From the NCBI GenBank assembly GCA_023150845.1, contig JAKLKD010000132.1:1-42860 (forward strand): DNA of 42,860 nt. The letters are read 5' to 3'. Made by a program: the position numbers and the translations under genes. The DNA comes from Myxococcota bacterium (GTDB lineage Bacteria > Myxococcota_A > UBA796 > CAJQPC01). Positions 16,459 through 25,783 of the stretch are shown piece by piece. The notes below the pieces were generated by a model. The model was given only the letters and a program-made list of their open reading frames with translations, was not told the origin of the DNA and made no database searches. The stretch's first letter is position 1; every line of letters begins with the position of its first letter.

Positions 16459-16544
16459 TCATCGCCCCGGCGCCCGATCATCGGGTCGTCCACCCCGCGC
16501 TCAAAGAGGGACGCGGAGCACTGCACGCGGAGGAGATCGAGCCA

Positions 16545-17705
16545 ATGGCCCTGAAGAACTACCTTTTCACCTCCGAGTCAGTCTCGGAGGGCCACCCCGA
16601 CAAGATGTGCGATCAGATCTCGGACGCCGTACTGGACGCGTACCTGGCTCAAGATCCGCACGCGCGTGTGGCCTGCGAGACCCTCGTCAAGACGGGCGTG
16701 GTCTTCGTGGCGGGTGAGATCACGTCCAAGGCCTTCGTGAACGTCGCGCCGCTCGTGCGCGAGGTCGTGCTCAACATCGGCTACGACCACTCGGACAAGG
16801 GCTTTGACGGCACCACCTGCGCCGTTCAGGTCGCCGTCGAGGCGCAGTCCCCCGACATCTCCCAAGGCGTGACCGCCGGTGAGGGCCTCTTCACGGAGCA
16901 GGGCGCGGGCGACCAGGGGATGATGTTCGGCTACGCCTGCGACGAGACCGACGTGCTCATGCCCATGTCGATCCACTACTCGCACCGCATCCTCGAGACC
17001 CTCACCCACAACCGCAAGCGCGGTGATGTGAGCTGGCTCCGCCCCGACGCCAAGAGCCAGGTCACCGTCGAGTACAAGGACGGCGTGCCGTCCCGCATCG
17101 ACACCGTCGTCGTCTCCACCCAGACCGACGACAAGGTCGAGTACAACGACATCAAGCACTACGTCATCGAGCAGGTGGTCAAGAACACCCTGCCGAGCGA
17201 GCTGCTCGACAACAACACCCGCTACTTCGTGAACCCCACCGGCCGCTTCGTCATCGGCGGCCCCATGGGTGACTGCGGGCTCACCGGCCGTAAGATCATC
17301 GTCGACACCTACGGCGGCCACGGCGCCCACGGCGGCGGCGCGTTCTCCGGCAAGGACCCCTCGAAGGTGGACCGCTCGGCGGCCTACATGGCCCGCTACA
17401 TCGCCAAGAACGTCGTCGCCTCGGGCTACGCCAAGCGCTGCCTCGTGCAGGTCGCCTACGCCATCGGCGTCGCCGAGCCCGTCTCGGTGATGGTGAACAC
17501 CTTCGGCACCGGCGAGGTCTCCGACGAGCGCCTCAGCGCGGCGGTGCGGGAGATCTTCCCCCTTCGCCCCGCGGGCCTCATCAAGCACCTCGACCTGCTC
17601 CGCCCGATCTACCGCCCCACGGCGGCGTATGGCCACTTCGGCCGCGCCGGTTTCTCTTGGGAGCAGACCGACATGGTGGACAAGCTCAAGGCTTACCTGG
17701 CCTGA
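16545..17705 (+). CDS. metK: S-adenosylmethionine synthetase
   Basis: A 386-residue methionine adenosyltransferase, the usual length, which makes S-adenosylmethionine from methionine and ATP in the cytoplasm. It shows the ATP-site [16 protein letters not shown] (16-31, with H17 and K20), the signature [11 protein letters not shown] (120-130) and the P-loop-like [18 protein letters not shown] (257-274), together with metal-binding Asp residues. The ATG at 16545 follows GGAGGAG at 16529-16535 with good spacing. It has its own consensus promoter and is closed by a strong hairpin terminator, so it is a single-gene unit. SAM made here supplies, among others, lipoyl synthase. Confidence 0.98.
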   Translation: MALKNYLFTSESVSEGHPDKMCDQISDAVLDAYLAQDPHARVACETLVKTGVVFVAGEITSKAFVNVAPLVREVVLNIGYDHSDKGFDGTTCAVQVAVEAQSPDISQGVTAGEGLFTEQGAGDQGMMFGYACDETDVLMPMSIHYSHRILETLTHNRKRGDVSWLRPDAKSQVTVEYKDGVPSRIDTVVVSTQTDDKVEYNDIKHYVIEQVVKNTLPSELLDNNTRYFVNPTGRFVIGGPMGDCGLTGRKIIVDTYGGHGAHGGGAFSGKDPSKVDRSAAYMARYIAKNVVASGYAKRCLVQVAYAIGVAEPVSVMVNTFGTGEVSDERLSAAVREIFPLRPAGLIKHLDLLRPIYRPTAAYGHFGRAGFSWEQTDMVDKLKAYLA

Positions 17706-17731
17706 GCCTAGGCGCCTAAGGCAGAGACGAC

Positions 17732-17777
17732 ACACCCCCGGGCCCGCGGCGACGCGGACTCGGGGGTGTTCTTCGTT
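17732..17777 (+). terminator. Terminator after metK, between converging genes
   Basis: Perfect 9-base arms ACACCCCCG (17732-17740) and CGGGGGTGT (17761-17769), with an internal GC-rich loop that can also pair, are followed by TCTTCGTT. It stands between the stop of metK (17705) and the end of the converging PP2C gene (17805), and could serve both strands, though the T-rich tail favours the plus strand. Confidence 0.8.
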
Positions 17778-17804
17778 CGGGGGCCGCCGAGGCGGCCGCG
17801 CCGC

Positions 17805-18950
17805 TCAGGCCTGGCCGCGCGCCAAGAGCGAGAGGAGCTGGCGCATCACCCGGGCGGCGATGGTCGGGCGCTGACGCTCCAGGGTGTCATAGGCGCCCAG
17901 GCTGAGGCGCAGGGCGACGCAAGGCTCGCTCGCGACCTCAACCGCGGCCTCTTCAGCCCCGGCGAAGCGGCGAAGCCCCACGACGTCCCCAGGGCCCGCC
18001 TCGCGGCCGTCTGGCCGCCGCGCCTTGCCCGAGAGCAAGAGGTAGAAGGCCTCGGGGTTGTTGAAGGGGGCCTCGGCCTCGAAGGTCTCCCGATCGACGT
18101 AGTGCCGGAGCTGGCGGCGCTCGGTGTCGCTCAAGGTCGAGAGCAGGGGGCAGCCCAAGAACAGCCGACGCTCCTCGTCGAGCGCGACAGGATCTCCGCC
18201 GGTCGTGATTCGGGTGAGCACGACGGTGATGTTGTCCGGCCCGCCGTTGTCGTTCGCGGCCTGAATTAGCGCCGCGGCGGCGCGATCGAGGTTTGTGTGC
18301 TCGGTCAGGATCCGAGCGATGTTGTCCTCGGAGACCGGGCCGGTGAGGCCGTCGGAGCAGACCAAGAGCACGTCCCCGGCGGCGGCGGGCTCGTCGAAGA
18401 TGTCCGGGTCGAGCTCCGACTGGGTGCCGAGGGCCTGGTACAGCATGTGCTGGTAGGGGCTCGCGTCGTGCTCCTCCTTCGTGATCCTCCCGGCGCGCAT
18501 GTGCGCCGCGGCGACGGTGTGATCGTCGGTGAGCGCGCGCAGCTTGCCCTGGCGGAAGAGGTAGGCCCGGCTGTCCCCGGTGTTCGCGATGAGCAGGTGC
18601 CCCCCGGCGACGCAGCCCACGACGAGGGTGGTGCCCGAGGAGCTGCCTCGGGTGATCTGCATGATGGTCTGGGAGCCGAGGTCGGTCAGCCAGCGCATGG
18701 CGTGGGAGAGCTGGCTCCGCGCGCCGCGGCCGGGCTCACGATCCACCGCGGCGATCACGCCTCGAAGGGCTTTCTCCGCCTGCTTGAGCACCTCGATCGC
18801 CGTCGAGGAGGCGACCTCTCCGTGCTCCAGCCCGCCCATGCCGTCGGCGACGGCGACGAGCCCGATGTCGGCCATCACCAAGAACGCATCTTCGTTGTGA
18901 TCGCGCTGCCGACCGACATCCGAGTAGCCCGTCACGTCATCCAGCTTCAT
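17805..18950 (-). CDS. PP2C-family Ser/Thr phosphatase with degenerate cNMP-binding-like domain
   Basis: A 381-residue signalling protein. Residues 1-250 are a complete PP2C phosphatase domain: RQRDHNEDAF (14-23), ADGMGGLEHGE (35-45, D36), GTT (106-108), NTGDSRAYLF, CSDGLTG (198-204, D200) and GGPDNITVVL (236-245, D239); the metal-binding acids are intact. Residues about 262-381 have the outline of a cyclic-nucleotide-binding domain (PLLSTLSDTERRQL, AFYLLLSGKARRPD, GPGDVVGLRRFAG, AAVEVASEPCVALRL), but the phosphate-binding cassette that normally has Gly-Glu and Arg is lost, so nucleotide binding is doubtful. It probably reverses Ser/Thr kinase signalling, with the C-terminal domain as regulator. 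The ATG at 18950 has a near-perfect GGAGGAG site. Confidence 0.93.
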   Translation of the reverse strand: MKLDDVTGYSDVGRQRDHNEDAFLVMADIGLVAVADGMGGLEHGEVASSTAIEVLKQAEKALRGVIAAVDREPGRGARSQLSHAMRWLTDLGSQTIMQITRGSSSGTTLVVGCVAGGHLLIANTGDSRAYLFRQGKLRALTDDHTVAAAHMRAGRITKEEHDASPYQHMLYQALGTQSELDPDIFDEPAAAGDVLLVCSDGLTGPVSEDNIARILTEHTNLDRAAAALIQAANDNGGPDNITVVLTRITTGGDPVALDEERRLFLGCPLLSTLSDTERRQLRHYVDRETFEAEAPFNNPEAFYLLLSGKARRPDGREAGPGDVVGLRRFAGAEEAAVEVASEPCVALRLSLGAYDTLERQRPTIAARVMRQLLSLLARGQA

Positions 18951-19033
18951 CTCTCCTCCGCATGTTCCGACGTCGTATCACGGGGAGGCCCCTCGGGGGA
19001 AGCCGGGCCTTGGCGCTCGCCGCGCGGGGGTGC

Positions 19034-19062
19034 TTGACATGGCCTTCCGCGCCGCATACACC
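19034..19062 (+). promoter_or_regulatory. Putative promoter of the citrate synthase gene
   Basis: TTGACA at 19034-19039 is followed after 17 bases by TACACC (19057-19062), a weaker -10. It lies about 50 bases before the ATG at 19111 and helps to show that the longer in-frame start at 19030, which would run through it, is not used. Confidence 0.55.
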
Positions 19063-19110
19063 CGACGCGAGCCGGTGAGGGCTGACGCCCCGGTGCAGGA
19101 GAAAGCTAGG

Positions 19111-20280
19111 ATGTCTGATCAGAACGAGGTCCTCTTCGAGATCAAGCGCGAACACCTCAACACCGGCCTCCGAGGCTTCCCGGTCGGCACCTGCCGCACC
19201 TCCTCGGTCGATCCCCTTGAGGGTCTCCACTACGTCGGCTACCCCATCGCCGACCTGGCCGACCTCGACCCCGAGGCCGCCGCCTACCTGCTGCTCTACA
19301 AGGCGCTCCCCGACGCCGACCAGCTCGCGGCCTTCAAGGCTGAGCTGGTCAAGCGCTCCGCGGTGAACCCCGTCGTCATCAACACGCTGAAGGCGCTCCC
19401 GAAAGAGGGTCACCCCATGGAGTGGCTCATCGCGGGCCTGAACCTCCTGGGCATGACCTCCAAGACCGGCTCCTTCGAGGAGGATGGCCTCAACGTCATC
19501 GCGCGGATGCCCGAGGTCGTCGCGGCCATCTACCGCATCCGCTCCGGCTGGGGTGAGCCCATCCCCTCCAAGCCTGAGCTCGGCCTCATCGAGAACTTCG
19601 TGCACATGCTCGGTGTGCCCGACGCCGACCCCGAGAAGCTCACCCGCCTCCTGCGCGTGTTCTACGTCCTGCACCTCGACCACGGCGGCGGCAACCTCTC
19701 CACCTTCGTCGGCAAGGCCGTCGCCTCGGGCCTCGCGGACACCTTCGCCTCCTTGGGCGGCGCCATGGCGGCGCTCTACGGCCCCCGCCACGGCCGCGCC
19801 AACCAGGACTGCCTCGACTTCTTGCGTAAGGTCGGCACCACCGACCCCGACGCCGTCGAGTCCTTCGTGCGCAACGAGCTCGCCACGGGCGGCCTCATCT
19901 TCGGCTTCGGGCACGCCGTGCTCCGCGCCGAGGATCCCCGCGCCGCGGTGCAGTACGCCTTGGGCGAGCAGATCTGCCCGAACGACCCGCTCTTCATCAC
20001 CGCCAAGGTGATGCGTGAGCGCGCCGTGAAGGTCCTCAAGGAGAACCCCAAGGTCGCGAACCCGTACCCCAACGTGGACGCGGTCTCCGGCACGCTCCTG
20101 CAGGCCGTCGGCCTCTTGGACTCCGACTACTACACCGTGCTCTTCGGCCTCTCGCGCTGCACGGGCATCGCCGCGCAGATCATCGACGAGCGGCTCAAGT
20201 TCCGCGATGGCAAAGGCGTGGCGATCTACCGCTGCAAGTACATCGCCGAGGGCCAGCCTCGCCGCCGCCTCAAGGCCTGA
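19111..20280 (+). CDS. gltA: Citrate synthase, mitochondrial (eukaryotic-like) type
   Basis: A 389-residue citrate synthase that condenses oxaloacetate and acetyl-CoA at the entry of the TCA cycle. The oxaloacetate and catalytic residues are all visible: H191 in LDHGGGN, H227 in GPRHGRANQ, H268 in GFGHAVLRAEDPRA and D323 in NVDAVSG, plus an arginine in FGLSRCTG; they match the His-His-Asp set of the animal enzyme. NVDAVSG and YYTVLFGLSR are characteristic of the mitochondrial rather than the hexameric enterobacterial form, so it is probably a dimer without NADH inhibition. The ATG at 19111 has GGAG nine bases upstream. It has its own promoter and a downstream hairpin, and is followed by sucCD. 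Confidence 0.96.
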   Translation: MSDQNEVLFEIKREHLNTGLRGFPVGTCRTSSVDPLEGLHYVGYPIADLADLDPEAAAYLLLYKALPDADQLAAFKAELVKRSAVNPVVINTLKALPKEGHPMEWLIAGLNLLGMTSKTGSFEEDGLNVIARMPEVVAAIYRIRSGWGEPIPSKPELGLIENFVHMLGVPDADPEKLTRLLRVFYVLHLDHGGGNLSTFVGKAVASGLADTFASLGGAMAALYGPRHGRANQDCLDFLRKVGTTDPDAVESFVRNELATGGLIFGFGHAVLRAEDPRAAVQYALGEQICPNDPLFITAKVMRERAVKVLKENPKVANPYPNVDAVSGTLLQAVGLLDSDYYTVLFGLSRCTGIAAQIIDERLKFRDGKGVAIYRCKYIAEGQPRRRLKA

Positions 20281-20290
20281 TCCCCTCTAC

Positions 20291-20328
20291 ACGCCGCGCG
20301 GCGTGGGCTCGCTCCCGCCGCGCGGCGT
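20291..20328 (+). terminator. Hairpin after the citrate synthase gene
   Basis: Arms ACGCCGCGCGG (20291-20301) and CCGCGCGGCGT (20318-20328) form a perfect 11-base-pair stem just after the stop at 20280. Only a short TTTC follows, so termination strength is uncertain. Confidence 0.55.
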
Positions 20329-20445
20329 CGTGCTTTCATGTCGTCGCGAGCGCACCCCCCAAGGCTCTGCGACGACAGCGGCCCCCGCCGCGCGCCGGTC
20401 ACGCGGTGAGGTCCGCCCTCATTCAGAACCAGTGAGGTCACGCTC

Positions 20446-21687
20446 ATGAAGATCCACGAATACCAAGCGAAGCAGCTCCTCGCTGCGCACAAGGTCCCGC
20501 TGCTCCAGGGCGGCGCGGCGACCACCTCGGATCAGGCCGTCGAGGTCGCGCGTGGCCTCCCGGGGCCGATCTGGGTGGTGAAGTCGCAGATTCACGCGGG
20601 CGGTCGCGGCAAGGGGCGCTTCAAGGAAGACGTCTCCGCCGAGGTGCTCGCGGGCGTCATCGAGGGCACGCCCCAGCCCGGCAAGGGCGGCGTTCGCCTC
20701 GCGAAGACCTTGGACGACGTGCACGCCGCGGCCCAGGACATGCTCGGCAAGACGCTCGTCACCAAGCAGACGGGCATCGACGGCACTCGGGTGAACACCA
20801 TCTTCGTTGAGTCCGGCTGCGACATCGCCCGGGAGCTCTACCTGGGTGTGCTCCTCGACCGCGCCAACGGCCGCGACGTCATCATGGCCTCGGCCGAGGG
20901 CGGCACGGAGATCGAGGAGGTCGCCGAGGCGCACCCCGAGAAGATCCTCAAGGTGCACGTGGACCCGGTCGTGGGCCTGAGCGCCTACCAGGCCCGGCAG
21001 ATCGCCTTCTTCTTGGGCATGTCCGGCAAGCAGGTCAACTCCTGCGTGAAGTTCGTGCAGTCGCTCTACAAGGCTTACCAGGCCTTCGACTGCTCCATGG
21101 TCGAGATCAATCCTCTCGTCGTGACGAAGGCCGATGAGGTCATCGCGCTCGACTGCAAGATGACCTTCGACGACAACGCGCTGTTCCGTCAGCCCCAGGT
21201 CGTGCAGATGCGCGACATCTCCGAGGAGGATCCCACCGAGGTGAAGGCCTCGGAGTACGACCTCTCCTACGTGAAGCTCGACGGCACCATCGGCTGCATG
21301 GTGAACGGCGCGGGCCTGGCGATGGCGACGATGGACATCATCAAGTTCCACGGCGCTGAGCCCGCGAACTTCCTCGATGTTGGCGGCGGCGCCACCAAGG
21401 AGAAGGTCACCGCGGCCTTCAAGATCATCACCGCGGATCCCGCCGTGAAGGGCATCCTGGTGAACATCTTCGGCGGCATCATGAAGTGTGACACCATCGC
21501 GGCGGGCGTGCTCGCGGCGGTCACCGAGATCGGCCTGCAGGTGCCCCTGGTGGTGCGCCTTGAGGGCACGAACGTCGAGCTCGGCAAGAAGATGCTCATC
21601 GAGAGCGGTCTGAACGTCATCCCTGCGGACAACATGGCCGACGCGGCCCAGAAGATCGTGGCCGCTGTCGCCGCGAAGGAGGCCTGA
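20446..21687 (+). CDS. sucC: Succinyl-CoA ligase (ADP/GDP-forming) beta subunit
   Basis: A 413-residue beta subunit of succinyl-CoA synthetase, the TCA-cycle enzyme that makes a nucleoside triphosphate from succinyl-CoA. It starts with the typical [18 protein letters not shown] and has the ATP-grasp nucleotide domain ([16 protein letters not shown] near 42-57, MVEINPLVV near 218-226) and the CoA-ligase domain with NFLDVGGGA and the power-helix region [13 protein letters not shown]. It is about 25 residues longer than the E. coli protein. GAGGT lies seven bases before the ATG. The alpha-subunit gene starts one base after its stop, so the two subunits are made in equal amounts. The gap 20329-20445 holds no promoter I could define. 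Confidence 0.97.
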   Translation: MKIHEYQAKQLLAAHKVPLLQGGAATTSDQAVEVARGLPGPIWVVKSQIHAGGRGKGRFKEDVSAEVLAGVIEGTPQPGKGGVRLAKTLDDVHAAAQDMLGKTLVTKQTGIDGTRVNTIFVESGCDIARELYLGVLLDRANGRDVIMASAEGGTEIEEVAEAHPEKILKVHVDPVVGLSAYQARQIAFFLGMSGKQVNSCVKFVQSLYKAYQAFDCSMVEINPLVVTKADEVIALDCKMTFDDNALFRQPQVVQMRDISEEDPTEVKASEYDLSYVKLDGTIGCMVNGAGLAMATMDIIKFHGAEPANFLDVGGGATKEKVTAAFKIITADPAVKGILVNIFGGIMKCDTIAAGVLAAVTEIGLQVPLVVRLEGTNVELGKKMLIESGLNVIPADNMADAAQKIVAAVAAKEA

Positions 21688-21688
21688 C

Positions 21689-22567
<879 letters not shown>

Positions 22568-22579
22568 GAAGGAGCCAGG

Positions 22580-23779
22580 ATGGTCTGGGATTTTTTTCGG
22601 CGCAAGGAGGCCCCCCGGGTCGCCGAGCCGTTCTGGGCGGAGGCCCTGGGCGGCTCGGGCGGTCCTTCGGCCCCTGTGCTGATGTTTGTCCTAGACAGCC
22701 GCTACGTCCCCGCCCTTGACATCGCCCTGCGCCAGCGCAACCTCGCCCCGGTGGAGGGGCCGCAGCTCCGCTGGGCGGGCCCGATGCGCGCGGCGATGGC
22801 CGTGCCCCTGCGCCGTGGGGGCTACGACCTCGTCGCCCTCGTCGGCCACCGCATGGAGGAGCTCGCCCAGGGCCTGCGCCTGGAGGCGGGCCTCCCTTTA
22901 GAGCCCGGCGAGGCCCACGCCGCGGACGCCGCCCCCGAAGGTGTGGCCCAGCCTGAGCGCGCCTGGTACATCGGGCTGCCGTCGAACTGGCGGGACCAGA
23001 TCGCCAACGACGAGCGCCAGCTTCACGAGGCCCGGGCCTTCTTGGAGAGCCGCTTCCCCGAGCGGCGGGTGGCGGGGGCCTCGGCCCTCGCGCGCCTGGA
23101 GTCCTTTGACCGCGCCCGCTGGGTCGAGCATGGCGTCGTGGCCTGGGAAGAGAGCAGCGGCCGCGCTGACCTCGCCTTCGCCGGGCTGCTCATGCACGAG
23201 CACACCTGGCTCGACGCTGCCGATGACCCCTTGGCGCCGAAGGTGCACGCCCTCTTGTGGCACCTCGGCGAGCAAGATCAGAACGTCGCGCCGCTGGCCC
23301 GGAAGATCGGGCTGCGGCCGTCTGTGGCCTCGATGGGCGGCCAGCGCCTCTCCCAAGAGGTGCCCGCGGAGGTCGCCGCGGCGGCGGCGGGGCTGCCCCC
23401 AGACCGCCGCGAGGGCTACGCGGGCGAGGCCCGCTACCTGCTCGCCTTGGAGCAGATTCAGGACGTGCCCACCCGCGCCGACCTTCGGGTTGAGGCCGCC
23501 GAGGCGATGTTGGCCCGGTATGGCTCGGGCTGGCACCCCGCCCGCCTGCACGAGATCATCGACACCTGGCTGCTCCCGGCCTTGCAGTCCTACGGCACCA
23601 CCCGCACGGCGAGCCGGGCCCTGGCGCTCCTGCTCTTGGGGCGGGCCTGGGGTGGGCTCGGCGACGCGGCGCAGCGTCGGCAGGCCCTTGAGGACGCGGC
23701 CCGGGTGGCCGTCGATGAGCGTGGCCGCCCCGTAGACGCCGACCTGGCGCGGGCGATCCTGGCGGAGCTGGAGCGCTGA
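22580..23779 (+). CDS. Hypothetical protein, sucCD-linked
   Basis: A 399-residue soluble protein I do not recognise. It starts with MVWDFFRRKEAPRVAEPFW at an ATG with AAGGAG eight bases upstream. Residues 30-115 look like a compact alpha/beta domain (VLMFVLDSRYVPALDIALR, YDLVALVGHRMEEL), the middle (about 125-260) has conserved-looking Trp/His patches such as LLMHEHTWLDA and ALLWHLGEQDQN, and residues 270-399 are helical with the periodicity of TPR-like repeats (EARYLLALEQIQDVPTRADL, ALALLLLGRAWGGLGDAAQR). There is no signal peptide or membrane helix. It begins 12 bases after sucD and probably shares its transcript. A DUF4261-like relationship was considered but is not supported. Confidence 0.75.
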   Translation: MVWDFFRRKEAPRVAEPFWAEALGGSGGPSAPVLMFVLDSRYVPALDIALRQRNLAPVEGPQLRWAGPMRAAMAVPLRRGGYDLVALVGHRMEELAQGLRLEAGLPLEPGEAHAADAAPEGVAQPERAWYIGLPSNWRDQIANDERQLHEARAFLESRFPERRVAGASALARLESFDRARWVEHGVVAWEESSGRADLAFAGLLMHEHTWLDAADDPLAPKVHALLWHLGEQDQNVAPLARKIGLRPSVASMGGQRLSQEVPAEVAAAAAGLPPDRREGYAGEARYLLALEQIQDVPTRADLRVEAAEAMLARYGSGWHPARLHEIIDTWLLPALQSYGTTRTASRALALLLLGRAWGGLGDAAQRRQALEDAARVAVDERGRPVDADLARAILAELER

Positions 23780-23795
23780 TCCGTCATGGGCGTGT

Positions 23796-23813
23796 CCGAG
23801 GCGCTTGCCTCGG
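23796..23813 (+). terminator. Short hairpin between the sucCD-linked gene and ndk
   Basis: CCGAGGC (23796-23802) and GCCTCGG (23807-23813) form a 7-base-pair stem with a GCTT loop, 17 bases after the stop at 23779. There is no T-run, so it may be an mRNA-stability or weak pause element rather than a full stop. Confidence 0.4.
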
Positions 23814-23864
23814 GGCTCCTGACCGGGATAGGGGGCGGCTCCAATCCTCACTGGAGTGTCCCCC

Positions 23865-24284
<420 letters not shown>

Positions 24285-24313
24285 GCGACACGCGGCCCGA
24301 GCGGCTCACCGCG

Positions 24314-24339
24314 GAGGGGCGCGACGACGAGCGCCCCTC
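24314..24339 (+). terminator. Hairpin after ndk
   Basis: GAGGGGCGC (24314-24322) pairs with GCGCCCCTC (24331-24339) over an 8-base loop, 30 bases after the ndk stop. There is no U-rich tail, so the strength is unknown. Confidence 0.5.
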
Positions 24340-24372
24340 TCCTGGTGTAGACTGCGGCTGGCTGGAGGCCTG

Positions 24373-25149
24373 ATGTCGCAGAAGCAGCTCAACGAGGGAT
24401 ACCACTTCTCGATCTCTTTGGGGAAGGCGCTCTTCTCCGATCTCCTCGGCGCGGCCCTGCCGTTCCGGGTAGGCGGCGGGCCCTTCAACCTCGTCGAGAA
24501 CCTGCGCGACCTCGCCCGCACGCTCCAGGTGAAAGAGAAGGTCGCGGGGCTCTTGGAGGGCCCCCAGAACGAGGCTCTGCACAAGGTCAAGGAGCGCGCC
24601 TCCCAGACCTGGGGCGCCCGCCGTGAGCAGGTCTACGACGTGCTCAACGACCTGATCCGGATCGAGGGCGATTGGGAGGTGCTGCTGGACCGCGAGGGCA
24701 GCGAGTTCACCTACGCCCCCCAGCAGATCGGCGCCGAGGCGTACTTTAAGGCCGTCGCCAAGGGCCGGGCGGTCCTGCTCAAAGAGAACATCGAGCTGCC
24801 CTTCGTCATCGAGAAGCGTGTCGGCGCGGAGCTCGCCTTGGGCGACATCCGCTTCGACAGCGACCGCAAGGCCGTCGTCGGCACGCTCAAGAACGTCTCC
24901 GTGGATCTCGGCGACAACCTCCTCCTGCGGCTCGCGAACGACGGCATCGCCAAGCTCCTGGAGCAGCAGTCCCAGAAGTTCAACCCGGTGCCGATCCTGC
25001 CCAAAGAACAACTCGACGGCCTCGTCGGCGGCGCTGGCGCCGCGCTCAAGCTGCGCATGGAGGTCACCGACGTCGCGCTGGAGATCAGCGAGGAGTACAT
25101 GACCCTCAAGGTCCGCTTCGGCTTCACCCAGCTCCAGCTCGGTGCGTGA
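24373..25149 (+). CDS. Hypothetical protein coupled to a molybdoenzyme gene
   Basis: A 258-residue protein of unknown family. I chose the ATG at 24373, which has GGAGG at 24364-24368; the frame is open upstream to 24199 but that part overlaps ndk and the hairpin. The sequence starts MSQKQLNEGYHFSISLGKAL and has no signal peptide or membrane helix. A helical first third (NEALHKVKERASQTWGARRE) is followed by a part with alternating beta-like segments (YAPQQIGAEAYFKAV, IRFDSDRKAVVGTLKNVSVD, LRMEVTDVALEISEEYMTL), which could be a lipid- or ligand-binding beta fold. Its TGA overlaps the ATG of the sulfite-oxidase-like gene, so the two are probably functionally linked. Confidence 0.75.
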   Translation: MSQKQLNEGYHFSISLGKALFSDLLGAALPFRVGGGPFNLVENLRDLARTLQVKEKVAGLLEGPQNEALHKVKERASQTWGARREQVYDVLNDLIRIEGDWEVLLDREGSEFTYAPQQIGAEAYFKAVAKGRAVLLKENIELPFVIEKRVGAELALGDIRFDSDRKAVVGTLKNVSVDLGDNLLLRLANDGIAKLLEQQSQKFNPVPILPKEQLDGLVGGAGAALKLRMEVTDVALEISEEYMTLKVRFGFTQLQLGA

Positions 25150-25772
25150 TGCCGCTCTTTCGGCGTGGACAAGCCCGTCGCCCGGAGCGCTCCACGGAGC
25201 GGCTCCCCCCTGGACAGAAGCTCGTGCGCGGCTGGCCGGTGCTCCACGAGGGCCCGACGCCGACCTTTGACCCCGCTACCTGGAGCTTCCGCGTCTGGGG
25301 CGAGGTCGAGGCGCCGTTCACCCTGAGCTGGGCCGAGTTCGCCGCGCTCCCCCAGGTCGAGACGACGCGGGACTTTCACTGCGTCACGACCTGGTCCCGC
25401 TACGACAACCGCTGGGGCGGGGTGAGCGTCACCGAGCTCATCGCCCGGGCCCGGCCCAAGCCGACGGCGAGCCACGCGCTCATTCACGCCTGGGACAGCG
25501 TCGGCTACACGACCAACCTCGCCTGGGGCGACCTCTACCGCCCCGAGAACCTCTTCGCGACCCACCACGACGGCCAGCCCCTCACCCCGGACCACGGCGC
25601 GCCGATGCGCCTCGTCGTGCACCACCTCTACGCCTGGAAGAGCGCGAAGTGGGTGAGCGGCGTCGAGGTCTTGTCCGCGGACCGCCGGGGCTACTGGGAG
25701 GTGCGCGGGTACCACAACCGCGCCGACCCCTGGCTGGAGGAGCGGTACTCCTACCAAGAGGACCCGGAGTAG
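25149..25772 (+). CDS. Sulfite-oxidase-like molybdopterin-dependent protein
   Basis: A 207-residue protein made of the sulfite oxidase molybdopterin-binding domain alone. Residues 44-185 show FRVWGEVEAPFTLSWAEFAAL, the molybdenum-ligand cysteine C78 in TRDFHCVTTWSRYDNRWGG, VGYTTNLAWGDL, LATHHDGQPLTPDHGAP-type turns and LYAWKSAKWVSGVEVL. There is no Tat or Sec signal, unlike MsrP (YedY), so it resembles the cytoplasmic YuiH-like group. No heme or quinone-reductase partner is seen. It overlaps the preceding hypothetical gene (TGATG), which is thus a candidate partner or substrate. The stop lies 11 bases from the converging gene. Substrate unknown. Confidence 0.9.
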   Translation: MPLFRRGQARRPERSTERLPPGQKLVRGWPVLHEGPTPTFDPATWSFRVWGEVEAPFTLSWAEFAALPQVETTRDFHCVTTWSRYDNRWGGVSVTELIARARPKPTASHALIHAWDSVGYTTNLAWGDLYRPENLFATHHDGQPLTPDHGAPMRLVVHHLYAWKSAKWVSGVEVLSADRRGYWEVRGYHNRADPWLEERYSYQEDPE

Positions 25773-25783
25773 ACGCCCAGCGC

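Noticed and set aside
16459-16544. Possible SAM riboswitch in the metK leader
   Set aside because: Only a 5-base-pair hairpin is visible and no known SAM-riboswitch core; a covariance-model scan would decide.
19030-19110. Longer N-terminus for citrate synthase
   Set aside because: It would run through the TTGACA promoter; the ATG at 19111 has a proper ribosome-binding site.
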